Below, piece after piece: positions 16,647 through 26,686 of a stretch of DNA of 64,000 nucleotides. Under the pieces are notes generated by a model, which was not told where the DNA came from, ran no database searches, and worked only from the letters and a program-made list of their open reading frames with translations. Positions within the stretch are counted from its first letter, which is position 1. Every line of letters starts with the position of its first letter. Origin of the DNA: Planctomycetaceae bacterium (GTDB taxonomy: Bacteria; Planctomycetota; Planctomycetia; Planctomycetales; Planctomycetaceae); contig JAKFWC010000010.1 of the NCBI GenBank assembly GCA_021732975.1, positions 62,001-126,000 of the forward strand. The letters are read 5' to 3'. Both the position numbers and the translations under genes were made by a program.

Positions 16647-17437
16647 ATTGCCACGACGCACAACGATACTGGGATCTGTTCCACGACTCCGAAGGAGACG
16701 CGGATCTGCATTTCCAATTGAACGACCACCTTGAGAACTGCGCGGCATGTGCCGAGTGGTTTCATAAGCAGTCCCGCCTGGAGTTGCTGATCAAAGAGCG
16801 CCTGGCAGGCGACGCCGCGGAAGACGCGAGCGCTGTTGACTGGTCGAGAATTCTTGCGGGAGCCGGTGTCGCTCCGGCAATCCAGCCACCATCGTGGGGC
16901 ACCTTGGGGATCGTGTTGGTTGCACTCGCGGCCAGCATCTTGCTGATGATTGGCTTCGCGGGTGGGTTCCGTCCTGGCGGTTCGTCCAATCTGGCACACT
17001 TGACCGCCGAAGTGCATCAGCATGTATCGGCCGGAAGTCTGCGGCCTGAGTTTGAGAGCGAATCCGACATCGAGGTGGATCGGTATCTCGTGAACCGCGT
17101 GTCGTTTCCGGTGCGTTGCCCACCACGCAAAGATTCGGGCTTTGCCGTGCGCGGGGCCGGACTATGTCAGTTGTCGAGTCAATCGGCGGCGTATGTTGTC
17201 GGCAGCGTCGATCAACAGCCCGTGTCGATCTTCGTGCTGCCGAAGGAGAGCCTGAAGGAGTTTCCCGAACTTCGTCAGATTCTTCAGCGCGAGCCGATGA
17301 CGGCGTGTCGTGAAGGCAACAGCGAGATGGTGCTGTCCGTCTTCGACAACAATCTGGTGCTGGTGATTGGCAACGTCGAACGAACCAAGCTGACGCGCGT
17401 GTTGAAATCCTACGGAACGTATCCCCACGCGGCCTGA
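16643..17437 (+). CDS. Membrane anti-sigma factor with zinc-finger N-terminus
   Basis: 264 residues. The zf-HC2 motif HLENCAACAEW (His-x3-Cys-x2-Cys) lies near residue 29, one membrane helix (LGIVLVALAASILLMIGFAG) near 90-110, and a periplasmic domain follows. The C-terminal domain contains PVRCPPRKDSGFAVRGAG and ends in LTRVLKSYGTYPHAA, and may sense envelope metal or redox state. Its Cys residues (CPP, LCQL, TACREG) would allow that, but this is inference. Translation is coupled to the sigma factor upstream. The RND pump starts 26 bp after its stop. Confidence 0.85.
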   Translation: MNCHDAQRYWDLFHDSEGDADLHFQLNDHLENCAACAEWFHKQSRLELLIKERLAGDAAEDASAVDWSRILAGAGVAPAIQPPSWGTLGIVLVALAASILLMIGFAGGFRPGGSSNLAHLTAEVHQHVSAGSLRPEFESESDIEVDRYLVNRVSFPVRCPPRKDSGFAVRGAGLCQLSSQSAAYVVGSVDQQPVSIFVLPKESLKEFPELRQILQREPMTACREGNSEMVLSVFDNNLVLVIGNVERTKLTRVLKSYGTYPHAA

Positions 17438-17463
17438 TCGGGCATCACTGAGACGGAAGATCC

Positions 17464-20400
17464 ATGACGAATACGACTCCGAGCGGCCCTGAGCCTGACC
17501 ATGCAAATGAAGGTGGAGAGAAAGGTGCGGCTGATGAAGCCCACGGCGTCGGTGACGAGCAAATTGTGTCCGCGAACAGGCCGCCAGCACAGGCAGCCGT
17601 GGCTAGGGAAGACGGCCACCACAAACAGCCTCGCGTCGACGAACATCTTTCCCACCATGACGCCACTCATGGAGAGCAGACGTTTCGCGAGTCAGCTGCG
17701 GATTTGATCCCAGACAATCGGCAGGCCTCCTGGTTGGTACGGATTTCGATCAAAAACCCGTATCTGGTCGTCGTGCTGTGTCTGCTGATCGTCGTGCTTG
17801 GCTATGTGACGCTGAAGAAGGTCCCGGTCGATATTCTGCCGTCGTTCAAGACACCGGCCGTGCAGGTTCTCACGCTGTATCCCGGTATGCCGACGGAGAT
17901 CATGGAGCGGGATATCACCAGTCGTCTGGAACGCTGGACCAGTCAGTCCGAAGGAATCGAACGGCAGGAATCCCGCAGCATGATGGGCGTGTCGATCGTC
18001 AAGGATTACTTCCGGGACGACATCGACCCCAACACGGCGTTTTCGCAAGTCACCAGCTACGCCATGAGCGACATGTACTATCTGCCGCCGGGTACGGTGC
18101 CGCCGATGGTCATGCTGTTCGATCCCAGCGCTCCGCTGCCGACCGCCTTGCTGGCGGCTTCCAGCGATGTGTTGAACGAAAAGGAGAGCTACGACCTCGC
18201 CTATTTCAACGTGCGAAACATGCTCTCGGGTTCACCTGGCGTGATCGCCCCAGCGGTCTTCGGGGGCAAGCTCCGGCGGATTTACATCTATCTCGACCCA
18301 ATCAAGCTGGAAGCGTACAGCCTGTCGCTGATGGATGTGCAGCAGGCGATCAAGAAAAACAACCTGATGATTCCCACTGGCACGGCCAAGATCGGGGGAA
18401 CGGAGTACATGGTCGATATGGCCAACATGGTCGATCAGGTGCCCGACTTCGACAACATCGTGGTGAAGGTCGCCGATGGTCGGCCGGTCTATGTTCGAGA
18501 CGTTGGTCATGTGGAAGATGCGGCGGCGATTCAGACGAATGTGGTGCGCATCAGCCGTTCTCCCAGTTGGGAGAGCAAGCGGCAGGTTTACATTCCGATC
18601 TTCCGTCGTCCCGGCGCGAACACGATCGACGTGGTAAATGGCGTGAAGGAACGTCTGCCTGAGTTTCTCGGTCGGTTGCCACCCAAGGAAGGTTATGTCG
18701 ATCCCGTGACGAAGGAAGCGGCCTCCGGGTTGAACCTGGACGTGGTTGCCGATCAGTCAGTCTTCGTGCGCAAGGCCATCAGCAACCTCGCCTGGGAGGG
18801 CATTCTGGGAGCCGGACTGGCCTCTCTGATGGTGCTGCTGTTCATCGGCAGCTTTCGATCGACGCTGATTATCGCCTTGGCCATTCCGCTCTCGGCACTG
18901 GTTGCCATTATCGGCCTGTATTTCACCGGAAACACACTGAATGCGATGACACTCGGTGGTCTGGCCCTTGTTATGGGGCGGTTGGTCGATGATCCGCTGA
19001 TCGACATTGAAAACACGTTCCGTCACCTGGACATGGGCAAGTCACCCGTCCGGGCGGCGCTGGATAGTGCCACGGAAATTGCCATGCCGGTACTGGTGGC
19101 GACGATCACGACCTGTGTGGTGTTCTTTCCGGTGGTGTTCCTCTTCGGCATCGGCAAGTTCCTGTTCACACCCATGGCGCTGAGTGTGACGATCGCGATG
19201 TTCGCCTCGTACTTCCTGTCCAGAACGCTTTCGCCCGCGTTCTGTGCGTATTTTTTGAAAGCCCATGATCCTCACGAGAAGAAGTTCTTTCTCTTCACCC
19301 TGACCGACGCCATCTATGAAGCGGTGCGATCCGTCTATGTGGGAATGCTGCGAGTCGCGGTCCGCTGGCGCTGGCTGACAGCGGGAGCGGCGATCGTGCT
19401 GGTCGCGGCGTCGCTGCCACTGTATTTCCAGATTGGCCGGGAATTATTCCCCGCTACGGATGCCGCTCAGATTCTGATCAACGTGCGCGGCCCCTCGGGA
19501 ACACGTATCGAATTGACGGAGAAACTCACCCAGGAGATTGAGAAAGAGATTCTCGCCGTCATTCCCGCCAGCGACCGCCAGATGATCGTGACTGATATCG
19601 GCGTGCTCTACGACTGGCCCGCCGGTTACACCCCCAATGCCGGGCCGATGGATGCGACGATGTTGTTGCAGATGGCCGAAGCGGAAGCGCGGCAGGTGAC
19701 GACGCAGGAATATGCCGTTCGCCTGCGCAAGCACCTGAAGGAAAAATTCCCCAACGTGTCGTTCTCGTTCAATACGGGGGGCATGGTTCAGGCGGCGCTG
19801 AACTTCGGGTTGCCGTCACCGATCGACATTCAAATTCAGGGGCGCGACATGCACGAGCAAACTCGCATCGCTGCCGAACTGCGCGACCTGATTGCAAAGC
19901 GAGTGCCCGGTGCCGTGGACGTGCGCGTGCAACAGCCCATCGATTACCCGACGCTGAAGATCAATCCGGACCGGACCAAGATGGCGCTGTCCGGGATCAC
20001 TCAAGAAGACGCTACCAAAAATCTGATGAGCGTCTTGAACAGTTCCACAACCTTCGACCCTTCGTTCTGGCTCGATCACAAATCGGGCAATCACTACTTC
20101 GTGGGAGTGACCTACAAGGAGCAGAACATTGATTCCCTTGAGACGCTCCGCACCGTTCCCATCACCGGCGAGACATCGCTGCGTCCGATTCAATTGCAGA
20201 ACCTGGTGTCGGAACCGACGGTTGTGGAATCCGCCGTCGAGGTCAACCACCTGGCACTGGCGCGCGTGGTCGATGTGTACGCCAACGTCGAGGGCCGGGA
20301 TATCGGCTCGGTCTCCGCCGATATTGAACGCGTGCTGGATGAATGGGCTCGGCGGAACAAGCCCGCTGCCACTGCTACCGTTCGGCAAACGTCGTGGACT

Positions 20401-20994
20401 CCGCCCGATCCCAAAGGTGGCGCAGGCGGGTTGAAGGGATATTCGATCACGATGCGCGGCGAAGTGGCCAGCATGAACGAATCCTTCAGCAGCCTCGGCT
20501 ACGGCATGATTCTGTCCGGGATCCTCATTTATCTGATCATGGTCGCGCAATTCCGTTCGTTTCTTGATCCGTTCATCATCATGTTCGCCGTGCCGCTCGG
20601 CGTGATCGGCGTCCTGGGCATTCTGTGGCTGACCCGCACGACGCTCAACATTCAATCGCTGATGGGCGGCGTGTTCATGATCGGGATTGCCGTCACCAAC
20701 TCGATCCTGCTGGTGGAATTCGCCAATCGACTCTGTGAGGAAGGTCGTTCGACGTTTGACGCCGCCGTGGAGGCCGGTTCGGTCCGTCTGCGTCCCATCA
20801 TGATGACGGCACTAGCGATGGTCTTTGGCCTGATCCCGTTGGCCTTGCACGAGGGCGATCCGACGATGCCGTTGGCACGAGCCGTCATCGGCGGACTGAC
20901 GGCGTCAACTTTGCTCACCATCTTCGTGGTCCCCAGCCTGTATGTGATCTTCAAAGATTCCGCCCGACAGCATCCGCGCACGCCCGCGACATAG
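17464..20994 (+). CDS. RND-family efflux permease (AcrB/HAE-like)
   Basis: 1176 residues. The first ~95 are a hydrophilic, His/Glu-rich extension not usual in the family (EDGHHKQPRV, EHLSHHDATHGEQ). The RND fold starts at IKNPYLVVVLCLLIVVLGYV, with periplasmic loops in between. TM4 carries GRLVDDPLIDIENTFRH, retaining the paired Asp used for proton relay. A second half starts near WRWLTAGAAIVLVAASLPLY and ends with TM10-12 (GVFMIGIAVTNSILLVEFAN, RPIMMTALAMVFGLIPLAL). It acts with the adaptor at 21038 and probably the divergent TolC. Substrate is unknown. The ATG has GGAAG upstream. Confidence 0.9.
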   Translation: MTNTTPSGPEPDHANEGGEKGAADEAHGVGDEQIVSANRPPAQAAVAREDGHHKQPRVDEHLSHHDATHGEQTFRESAADLIPDNRQASWLVRISIKNPYLVVVLCLLIVVLGYVTLKKVPVDILPSFKTPAVQVLTLYPGMPTEIMERDITSRLERWTSQSEGIERQESRSMMGVSIVKDYFRDDIDPNTAFSQVTSYAMSDMYYLPPGTVPPMVMLFDPSAPLPTALLAASSDVLNEKESYDLAYFNVRNMLSGSPGVIAPAVFGGKLRRIYIYLDPIKLEAYSLSLMDVQQAIKKNNLMIPTGTAKIGGTEYMVDMANMVDQVPDFDNIVVKVADGRPVYVRDVGHVEDAAAIQTNVVRISRSPSWESKRQVYIPIFRRPGANTIDVVNGVKERLPEFLGRLPPKEGYVDPVTKEAASGLNLDVVADQSVFVRKAISNLAWEGILGAGLASLMVLLFIGSFRSTLIIALAIPLSALVAIIGLYFTGNTLNAMTLGGLALVMGRLVDDPLIDIENTFRHLDMGKSPVRAALDSATEIAMPVLVATITTCVVFFPVVFLFGIGKFLFTPMALSVTIAMFASYFLSRTLSPAFCAYFLKAHDPHEKKFFLFTLTDAIYEAVRSVYVGMLRVAVRWRWLTAGAAIVLVAASLPLYFQIGRELFPATDAAQILINVRGPSGTRIELTEKLTQEIEKEILAVIPASDRQMIVTDIGVLYDWPAGYTPNAGPMDATMLLQMAEAEARQVTTQEYAVRLRKHLKEKFPNVSFSFNTGGMVQAALNFGLPSPIDIQIQGRDMHEQTRIAAELRDLIAKRVPGAVDVRVQQPIDYPTLKINPDRTKMALSGITQEDATKNLMSVLNSSTTFDPSFWLDHKSGNHYFVGVTYKEQNIDSLETLRTVPITGETSLRPIQLQNLVSEPTVVESAVEVNHLALARVVDVYANVEGRDIGSVSADIERVLDEWARRNKPAATATVRQTSWTPPDPKGGAGGLKGYSITMRGEVASMNESFSSLGYGMILSGILIYLIMVAQFRSFLDPFIIMFAVPLGVIGVLGILWLTRTTLNIQSLMGGVFMIGIAVTNSILLVEFANRLCEEGRSTFDAAVEAGSVRLRPIMMTALAMVFGLIPLALHEGDPTMPLARAVIGGLTASTLLTIFVVPSLYVIFKDSARQHPRTPAT

Positions 20995-21037
20995 CTGGCA
21001 TCCACCAGGAACAGGCCACGCAGTTCAGGAACTCAGC

Positions 21038-22087
21038 ATGACACTAACCGTTCGCCGAACGATACTGATCCTGACAGCATTGGCCGTTGTGGCTGGATCC
21101 GACTTTTCCCGCGCGGTCGCGCAGTCGCCAGGAATCTCCGCTCCGGCTCAGGTGAAGCCGTATGAGACCGCCAGAATTTTCGCCAAGGCGTCCGGCTTTG
21201 TGCTGGCCGTGCATGTCGATCTTGGTGATACCGTGAAGAAGGGGCAGTTGCTCGCGGAACTGTCCATTCCGGAAATGGCGCAGGAACTCCTCCGGCAGCA
21301 GGCATTGGTGGAACAAGCCGACGCCGCCGTTCGTCAGGCAGAGGCCAAAGTCGCGGCATCCAAAGCGATGGTGACGGCTTCGGGTTCGCAGGTCACGGCC
21401 GCGAAGGCACAACTCGAAAAGCACCGGGCCAATATCGAGTTTGCTCAGAGTGAGCTGACTCGCATTGCATCGCTCGTCACGAACCGCGCTGTAAACGCCT
21501 CGATCCAGGACGAAAAGCAGCAGCAACTCCGGGCCGCAATGGCTGCACTGGGGGCTGCTCAAGCGGAAGTTCAGTCAGCCGAATCGAATCGCCTGGTCGC
21601 CGAGGCCGTTGAGAAACAAGCCGAAGCGGATCTCGCCTTCGCCCAGTCACAACGCAAGGTCACGGCGGCGACCCTTGCGCACACCGTCACCTTGATGGAA
21701 TATGCCAGGATTCACGCCCCCTTCGATGGAACGATTTCGTATCGCGGCATCGACACCGGCGATTTCGTCACTTCGGCGGCCTCCTCGAAGGACAGGGCGG
21801 AATCGCTCTTTACGCTCAATCGCATTGACCGTTTCCGCATCGTTTTCGATGTGCCTGAATCGGCCGCCACGCGAATTCGATCTGGTCAGAAAGTGGAACT
21901 GAAAGTGGATTCGGTCAGGGATCACGTCTTCAAAGGTGACGTGAAACGTACCACGGGGGAATTGGATGTCAGAACTCGAACACTGCGTGTTGAAGCCGAA
22001 GTCACCGACGAGATGAATCGACTCTTGCCTGGCATGTACGGTTTGATCCAGGTCATCGAGAGTCCTAAGGTAAAATCGACATACTGA
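21038..22087 (+). CDS. RND periplasmic adaptor (membrane fusion protein)
   Basis: 349 residues. A signal peptide (LILTALAVVAGSDFSRAVAQ) is followed by a lipoyl/barrel-sandwich half motif (KASGFVLAVHVDLGDTVKKG), a long coiled-coil hairpin rich in Ala/Gln (about residues 85-210), the second lipoyl half (ARIHAPFDGTISYRGIDTGD) and a beta-barrel domain ending LLPGMYGLIQVIESP. This is the HlyD/AcrA architecture. It begins 43 bp after the RND permease and closes the operon that begins with the sigma factor at 16065. Confidence 0.9.
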   Translation: MTLTVRRTILILTALAVVAGSDFSRAVAQSPGISAPAQVKPYETARIFAKASGFVLAVHVDLGDTVKKGQLLAELSIPEMAQELLRQQALVEQADAAVRQAEAKVAASKAMVTASGSQVTAAKAQLEKHRANIEFAQSELTRIASLVTNRAVNASIQDEKQQQLRAAMAALGAAQAEVQSAESNRLVAEAVEKQAEADLAFAQSQRKVTAATLAHTVTLMEYARIHAPFDGTISYRGIDTGDFVTSAASSKDRAESLFTLNRIDRFRIVFDVPESAATRIRSGQKVELKVDSVRDHVFKGDVKRTTGELDVRTRTLRVEAEVTDEMNRLLPGMYGLIQVIESPKVKSTY

Positions 22088-22125
22088 CAGGTCCACGAGG
22101 GAACAGGCGGCGTCCTGACATGATC

Positions 22126-22487
22126 TTAACGGTTCGTCACGGGACCATGTGCGTCGCCGTAGACCGATGTCTCCGGGTGGAGCGCAGACCACGCAAACCA
22201 GAATGAATACAGCCATGAGACGCCTTCATCGGCCTGTGTCACTCGAAGCGAATGCGACTTTCGGTCATACGCCACGGTGAACTTCTTGGCACCGATGGTG
22301 TCCGTAATTGAGGGCTGCTCAGCGGAAAATCCCGATTCCGGATAGGCGCGATACTGGTCGCCCTCCCAGACGCCGAGCACGCGTTCTTTGTTAGGAAACC
22401 GTTTGCTGGCCGTTGAAACGGGAAACATCAACTGCTCGTTGGTGAAGTACATTTCATAGGGATTGCGGCGATAGTCGCAAGGGAACC
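22126..22487 (-). pseudogene. Truncated DUF3179 gene, C-terminal part only
   Basis: About 115 codons corresponding to the last third of a DUF3179 protein: YRRNPYEMYFTNEQLMFPVS, VLGVWEGDQYRAYP and WLYSFWFAWSALHPET line up with the C-terminus of the intact gene at 62179-63246 (YERYFSTPDLMFPV, VLGVWKGRASTAFP, WMYSLWFAWAAFHPDT). The N-terminal CPLC region of the family is absent and no start with a ribosome site is seen. It lies just 3' of the RND adaptor, convergent to it. Confidence 0.75.
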
Positions 22488-22867
22488 GATGCTACGAGTT
22501 TGAAGCCGCGCCGCAGCCAGTAAAGGCATTGAATCCTCACCACAGTCGTATTCTCGTTTCGCATCGCACGTCCCGATTGCAGAATCGCTGTGACGTTTCT
22601 GCCACGAAGGATCGCAGAAAAGAATCTTCCACTCTGTGAAACGGGACACAGACCCAGATGCAAGGCCGCTTCACAATGCACCGGTCAACGGCGACGTGAC
22701 CTGCCAGTTGTCGCGAGTGTCGCGTCTGTCCCCATTGATCGAAGCTACGTTCCAGGTAGCCATGTCGACGATTACCAAGTCGCCAAGCGCCATCCCGAAA
22801 TGCTGCAATTGGCAACATGCACTCGAAGTCGTATGCACTCTCAACACAAGGGGTCTCATCGCATCCG
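22488..22867. other. Gap without recognisable gene
   Basis: 380 bp between the DUF3179 fragment and the 3' end of the second TolC gene. Short open frames exist on both strands but none has a ribosome site or family resemblance. Confidence 0.5.
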
Positions 22868-24313
22868 TCAGGGCACATTGCCGACGGCCCGCGCGAGCTG
22901 CGCGAGATTGCGATGGTAGTCTGCCAGCGCGCGCTGGTAGCCGAGTTGTTCATCGGCGAGTTGTCGTCGAGCGAGGAGCAGACGTTGGAAATCGAGCGAC
23001 CCGGCGATGTAGGCGGCTCTCGCGTCGTTGAGACTGATTTCCGCCGCTGGAAGAACACGCTCTTCATAAAGCCGGGCGACGCCGTGGGACTGCTCGACGC
23101 GGGCGGCATTGGTTTCAATGTCCTCACGAATCGAATCGGCCATCTGGGCGTATTCCGCGTGCAATCGGCTCAGGCGAAAAATGGCCTCGTTCACTGCCGC
23201 GGCGCGCTTGTCGCGATTCACGGGCAGATTCATGTTGAGACCGATGATGCCGCGTTGTTCAATGTCGGTCCAGAACGAATCGTAGCGGGCCAGCAACTCG
23301 AAATCGGGGTAATACTCTTTGCAGGCCAGCGCCATCGCGTTCTGTTCGGCTTGCATACGCGAACTCAAAGCCGCCAATTCGGGACGATGCTGAAGCGCGA
23401 AGCTCTGTAAACTCACAACGTCGAGTGTTTCGGCGCGGACCTCCAAAGCGGGGGGGGTGGTCGGCAGCGGATGATTGGGCCGCCGGTGGAGGAGCGTATT
23501 GATGCGCGCGACAGCCACGCGCTGCATCTGTGTCAATTCCAAATCGCGCTGCTGCAGTTTGGCGAGTTCCAGATCGGCCAACGACAAGTCCTGCGCAGAA
23601 ACAAGGTTCGCTTCATACTTGCTCTTGGCCGCGCTCCGGATGTCCTCCAATGCGGACAGGTTCGTGCGATTGATCTCGCGCTCGCGCTGCGTGAGATAAT
23701 AGTCGTAGTATGCCAACGAAGCCGCAAGACCGAGCCGCAACTGGACCTCGCTGGCATCCCACGCCGCCGCATTGGCCTCCCACAGTGCCATTTCCCCGCG
23801 CAGCGCGCGCTTGCCGTGCCAGGGGACCTTTTGCGTCAGTCCGATCGAATAGGAGGACTGAATCGGAGAATTGGCGCTGAGGCTCGCCGGTGCGGTCATG
23901 GTCTCAAGCATGGGGTCATCCAACGCAACCACTTGAGGATAGCGATTGGCGGCCGCGCTCCATGCCGCTTGCGCCGCTTGGACCGAGGGGTTGCGGGACT
24001 GAACGACCGAGATCAGAAGATCCAGCGGAAGTTCATCGAGGCCGGAAAAGGGATCGTCGACGTTGGATGCAACCGGTCCGGGTGAAGAATCGTCTGGTGA
24101 GTTTTCCTGCATCGACGCCGGGACGATCCGAGACGGATCATCCACCAGCGCGGGTGCCGTCTCGTCTCTCGCCGCACGTCCCTCGGCGACCGCCGGTGCG
24201 GTTCGCAGCGGAACCTCGCTTCGATTGACCCAGCTTTGCTGCGCACCACAACCCAGTGCAGCGATGGCGGAAAGCGTGATGGCAGTGAGTTTCCCCGCGC
24301 GGATTAGTGGCAT
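22868..24313 (-). CDS. TolC-family outer membrane efflux lipoprotein (second copy)
   Basis: 481 residues from the ATG at 24313 with GGGAGG six bases upstream. It has a lipobox LSAIAALGCGAQQ near residue 17 and a disordered region to about residue 85. TolC-type helical repeats follow: SVQAAQAAWSAAANRYPQ, the long coiled coils around LSALEDIRSAAKSKYEAN, HRPELAALSSRMQAEQNA and a closing ALADYHRNLAQLARAVGNVP. This matches the CusC/CzcC branch better than the copy at 14107. No pump lies directly next to it; the CusBA-like pair at 28917-35644 on the other strand is a plausible partner. Confidence 0.85.
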   Translation of the reverse strand: MPLIRAGKLTAITLSAIAALGCGAQQSWVNRSEVPLRTAPAVAEGRAARDETAPALVDDPSRIVPASMQENSPDDSSPGPVASNVDDPFSGLDELPLDLLISVVQSRNPSVQAAQAAWSAAANRYPQVVALDDPMLETMTAPASLSANSPIQSSYSIGLTQKVPWHGKRALRGEMALWEANAAAWDASEVQLRLGLAASLAYYDYYLTQREREINRTNLSALEDIRSAAKSKYEANLVSAQDLSLADLELAKLQQRDLELTQMQRVAVARINTLLHRRPNHPLPTTPPALEVRAETLDVVSLQSFALQHRPELAALSSRMQAEQNAMALACKEYYPDFELLARYDSFWTDIEQRGIIGLNMNLPVNRDKRAAAVNEAIFRLSRLHAEYAQMADSIREDIETNAARVEQSHGVARLYEERVLPAAEISLNDARAAYIAGSLDFQRLLLARRQLADEQLGYQRALADYHRNLAQLARAVGNVP

Positions 24314-24648
24314 TGTCGCCTCCCTGGACGAATGCACGAGATCCGACGGCTGGGGTTAGCGGGTCAGCCGCGCTACGAATCGTCAGCGTGTTCCTCATTT
24401 CAGTATCGGCCGGCACGACACATCTCCTCGAAACAACTCCACTGGCTGGGTGTTGGCCATACAATCGATACAGTCGGATCCGTGAGACCGAGCGACAACG
24501 CGAATTTCCAGGGGTGGAACAGCGTTCGTGATTGCCGTGTGAGAATCACAGGAAAGAGGCGTTGATACGCGTCAAAAACGCACTGTTAGATGCACACACC
24601 GATGGCGCATCGGAGATCGCTTTTCCGAGTCGATGTGCCGCCCCAGTT
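24314..24648. other. Gap, presumed promoter region of the second TolC gene
   Basis: 335 bp between the TolC start codon (minus strand) and the 3' end of the peptidase-like gene. No convincing coding frame or regulator site was recognised. Confidence 0.4.
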
Positions 24649-25584
24649 TCAGTTGCCGTCGGTGGCCGACGCAACCTCAACCTCGCTGCCGCGCTCCAAG
24701 AGATCGACCTGTGTCATTGTCTCCGGGTTCTGTATCCGTTGTCGCCACGCTTGGTCGAGCGCATCGGCTCCGCTGAAGTCGAAATGTTTCCGCAGAGCGC
24801 CATCGACGGTCGTCTCGGGGCAGGCTTCTAAGAATTGGATGAAAGCTTTGGGACTTGTGCGTTCCACCAACCACGACGTGAGCACAAGACTCTGGCCATA
24901 GTAGGCGTCGCGTAGGTGAAGTGGGGGCAACTGACGTACGGCAATCAAATCGCGAATCGGATAGGTCGAGCGGTGGCGCAGTGCATGCCGCAGATCGGCG
25001 AGTCTGGTTTCGCGCTTGGATGCCGATTCACTGAGCATCGCAATTCCTTCGTCAGCCCAAGGAGGGATGGGTCGACCGCGAAACCGCTCCGCCAGGACGG
25101 CGTGGGTCAGTTCGTGCGGTAAGGCCGCAGTCGTCCAATCCGGCGCGTCGCAACGGAGATCGATCCGCCGTGAAACGATGCGCTCGCCATCGAATTGAAT
25201 ACGGGTTGAGCCGACCGAGGAATCGCCGGGACGTGCAAGCGTGGAACAATACGCGGACTGGGTGCGATGGATGACGATCTCACAACGAGGCGTCCAGTCG
25301 CGTTCGGTCGACTCGCTTCCCCAAAGAACGCGGAGGCGGCTCCGCAAGTCCTCGCAATCCAGAATCAGATTGCGCGCCTCGGTTTCATTCTGACAGGTCC
25401 AGCAACGGAAATTACGACTCTCGGCCAAGCACCACCCGCCGGTGTGAGTGATCTTCACCGTACTGGGATCGGAAGCATTCGACCGGTGTTCCGCCAAAGT
25501 TGGCGCGGCTGACCCAGCCATCACCAGCATCACCAACCAGACTCCGCAGCCGTACGAGCATCCTGAATTTTCTGAGATTTCCAT
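24649..25584 (-). CDS. Secreted gluzincin-type (peptidase MA-like) HExxH protein
   Basis: 311 residues from the ATG at 25584. A signal peptide is seen (VWLVMLVMAGSAAPTLAE). The zinc motif HELTH is at residues 157-161 and a glutamate follows in PPWADEGIAML (Glu179), the HExxH...E pattern of gluzincins such as the peptidase MA family. Before it lies a Cys-rich segment (WCLAESRNFRCWTCQNE) resembling the N-terminal region of related planctomycete proteins. The C-terminus contains a helical segment FIQFLEACPETTVDGALRKH. It is predicted to be a periplasmic or secreted metallopeptidase; the substrate is unknown. Confidence 0.75.
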   Translation of the reverse strand: MEISENSGCSYGCGVWLVMLVMAGSAAPTLAEHRSNASDPSTVKITHTGGWCLAESRNFRCWTCQNETEARNLILDCEDLRSRLRVLWGSESTERDWTPRCEIVIHRTQSAYCSTLARPGDSSVGSTRIQFDGERIVSRRIDLRCDAPDWTTAALPHELTHAVLAERFRGRPIPPWADEGIAMLSESASKRETRLADLRHALRHRSTYPIRDLIAVRQLPPLHLRDAYYGQSLVLTSWLVERTSPKAFIQFLEACPETTVDGALRKHFDFSGADALDQAWRQRIQNPETMTQVDLLERGSEVEVASATDGN

Positions 25585-25963
25585 GCACCGTTCCCGATCA
25601 ACAGTCGTTCCAACGGACAGTTGAAATAGAGAACGTCGTGCCGTCGCCACTAGAACCCAGCGATCAGCGATAACTCTTGTTCACAAAATGAGTTGCGATC
25701 GTACTCCTCGAAGGGGCACGCTTTGAGCGTGCTGAACAATCGGGCATCCCTGCATTCGATTTGCGCGGGGAGTTATCCGCTCATGTCAATAACTGCGCCA
25801 GCATCGACGCGGCATACGACGTAGGGATTGGTGAAGAATTCGTGGATTCGGCTCCGATAGGTTGAATGTTGGAATTCACCTTGTTCCCTGGAGTTTGTGG
25901 AAGTAACCTTGGTGGTAGATGCGGCATCCAAGATTGCGGATGACGTTGTTAACGGGTGAGGCC
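25585..25963. other. Gap with a short palindrome, no gene seen
   Basis: 379 bp between divergent genes, so it should hold both promoters. A short dyad GCACGC-TTTGA-GCGTGC is visible at about 25717-25733. Nothing else was recognised. Confidence 0.4.
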
Positions 25964-26416
25964 ATGAATCGGACTCGGACAGTTCTGCGAACCATGCTGC
26001 TGTGGGCGATGCTACCGCTCACCGTGCTGGCGGGCAGTCCGCGTCCCGTCTGTCTGTGCTCGAATGGCGACGTCAAGGTTCTCTGCCAAGGGGCTGCGGC
26101 CGCTCATAGCTGCTGTCCCACACCCAATCCGTGTTCCGCTAAGAGTTGCTGTCCGGCGGTCAAAAAGGCGCGCGCGGCGGAAACCGCATGCGTCGCGGCA
26201 ACGTGTCATTGCACGCGACTGGTCGTGATGCCGGACAGCGCCCCGAAAGTGGTCGAGGTGTTGCCGCCCGGTCTTGATGTGGCGTGGAGTGGCTCCGTTG
26301 AGGTCACGTTACCCGACGCCGATGTCACGCCGACAGTGCTCGCCCCCAGCCAGGCTTTGCCGCCACCGTTGGCCGGGCGTGACGTCTTGGTCACGCTGGT
26401 TCGTTGGCTCGTGTAA
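25964..26416 (+). CDS. Small secreted Cys-rich protein, unknown function
   Basis: 150 residues from the ATG at 25964 (GGGTGAGG upstream). The signal peptide is LRTMLLWAMLPLTVLAG. The mature N-terminal half is Cys-rich (VCLCSNGDVKVLC, HSCCPTPNPC, KSCCPAV, TCHCTRL), giving four Cys pairs or near-pairs. The C-terminal half is Val/Pro-rich and ends VTLVRWLV. The CC and CxC clusters suggest metal binding, which fits the surrounding copper/mercury genes but is not proven. I do not recognise a named family. Confidence 0.6.
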   Translation: MNRTRTVLRTMLLWAMLPLTVLAGSPRPVCLCSNGDVKVLCQGAAAAHSCCPTPNPCSAKSCCPAVKKARAAETACVAATCHCTRLVVMPDSAPKVVEVLPPGLDVAWSGSVEVTLPDADVTPTVLAPSQALPPPLAGRDVLVTLVRWLV

Positions 26417-26686
26417 TCTCTCTCTCGCTCTGTGCTCATCGTCGATGGGCACGTCTGTGCGACGTTTGTTGCTTGTTCGTTCAGTCACTGCCGCTGCACT
26501 TTGGGCGTTGTAACCACACTGGTTAACCGCGCATGTGACTGAACTGGCAAGGGCTTCCGGTGTTCTCCATTCGGCACAGCATTTTGCCTGCGCGTGCAGG
26601 TCTGTGCCTTTCCAAGTGCGTTTCCGGCTGTCGAAGAGGTTGCGTATCCCTCGACGAGCGCCGGTTTTCTGAAAGGTTGGTAGATC

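Noticed and set aside
25717-25733. Palindrome GCACGC-TTTGA-GCGTGC as a terminator or operator
   Set aside because: It is short, not at the end of a gene and has no T tract; kept only as a note in the gap entry.
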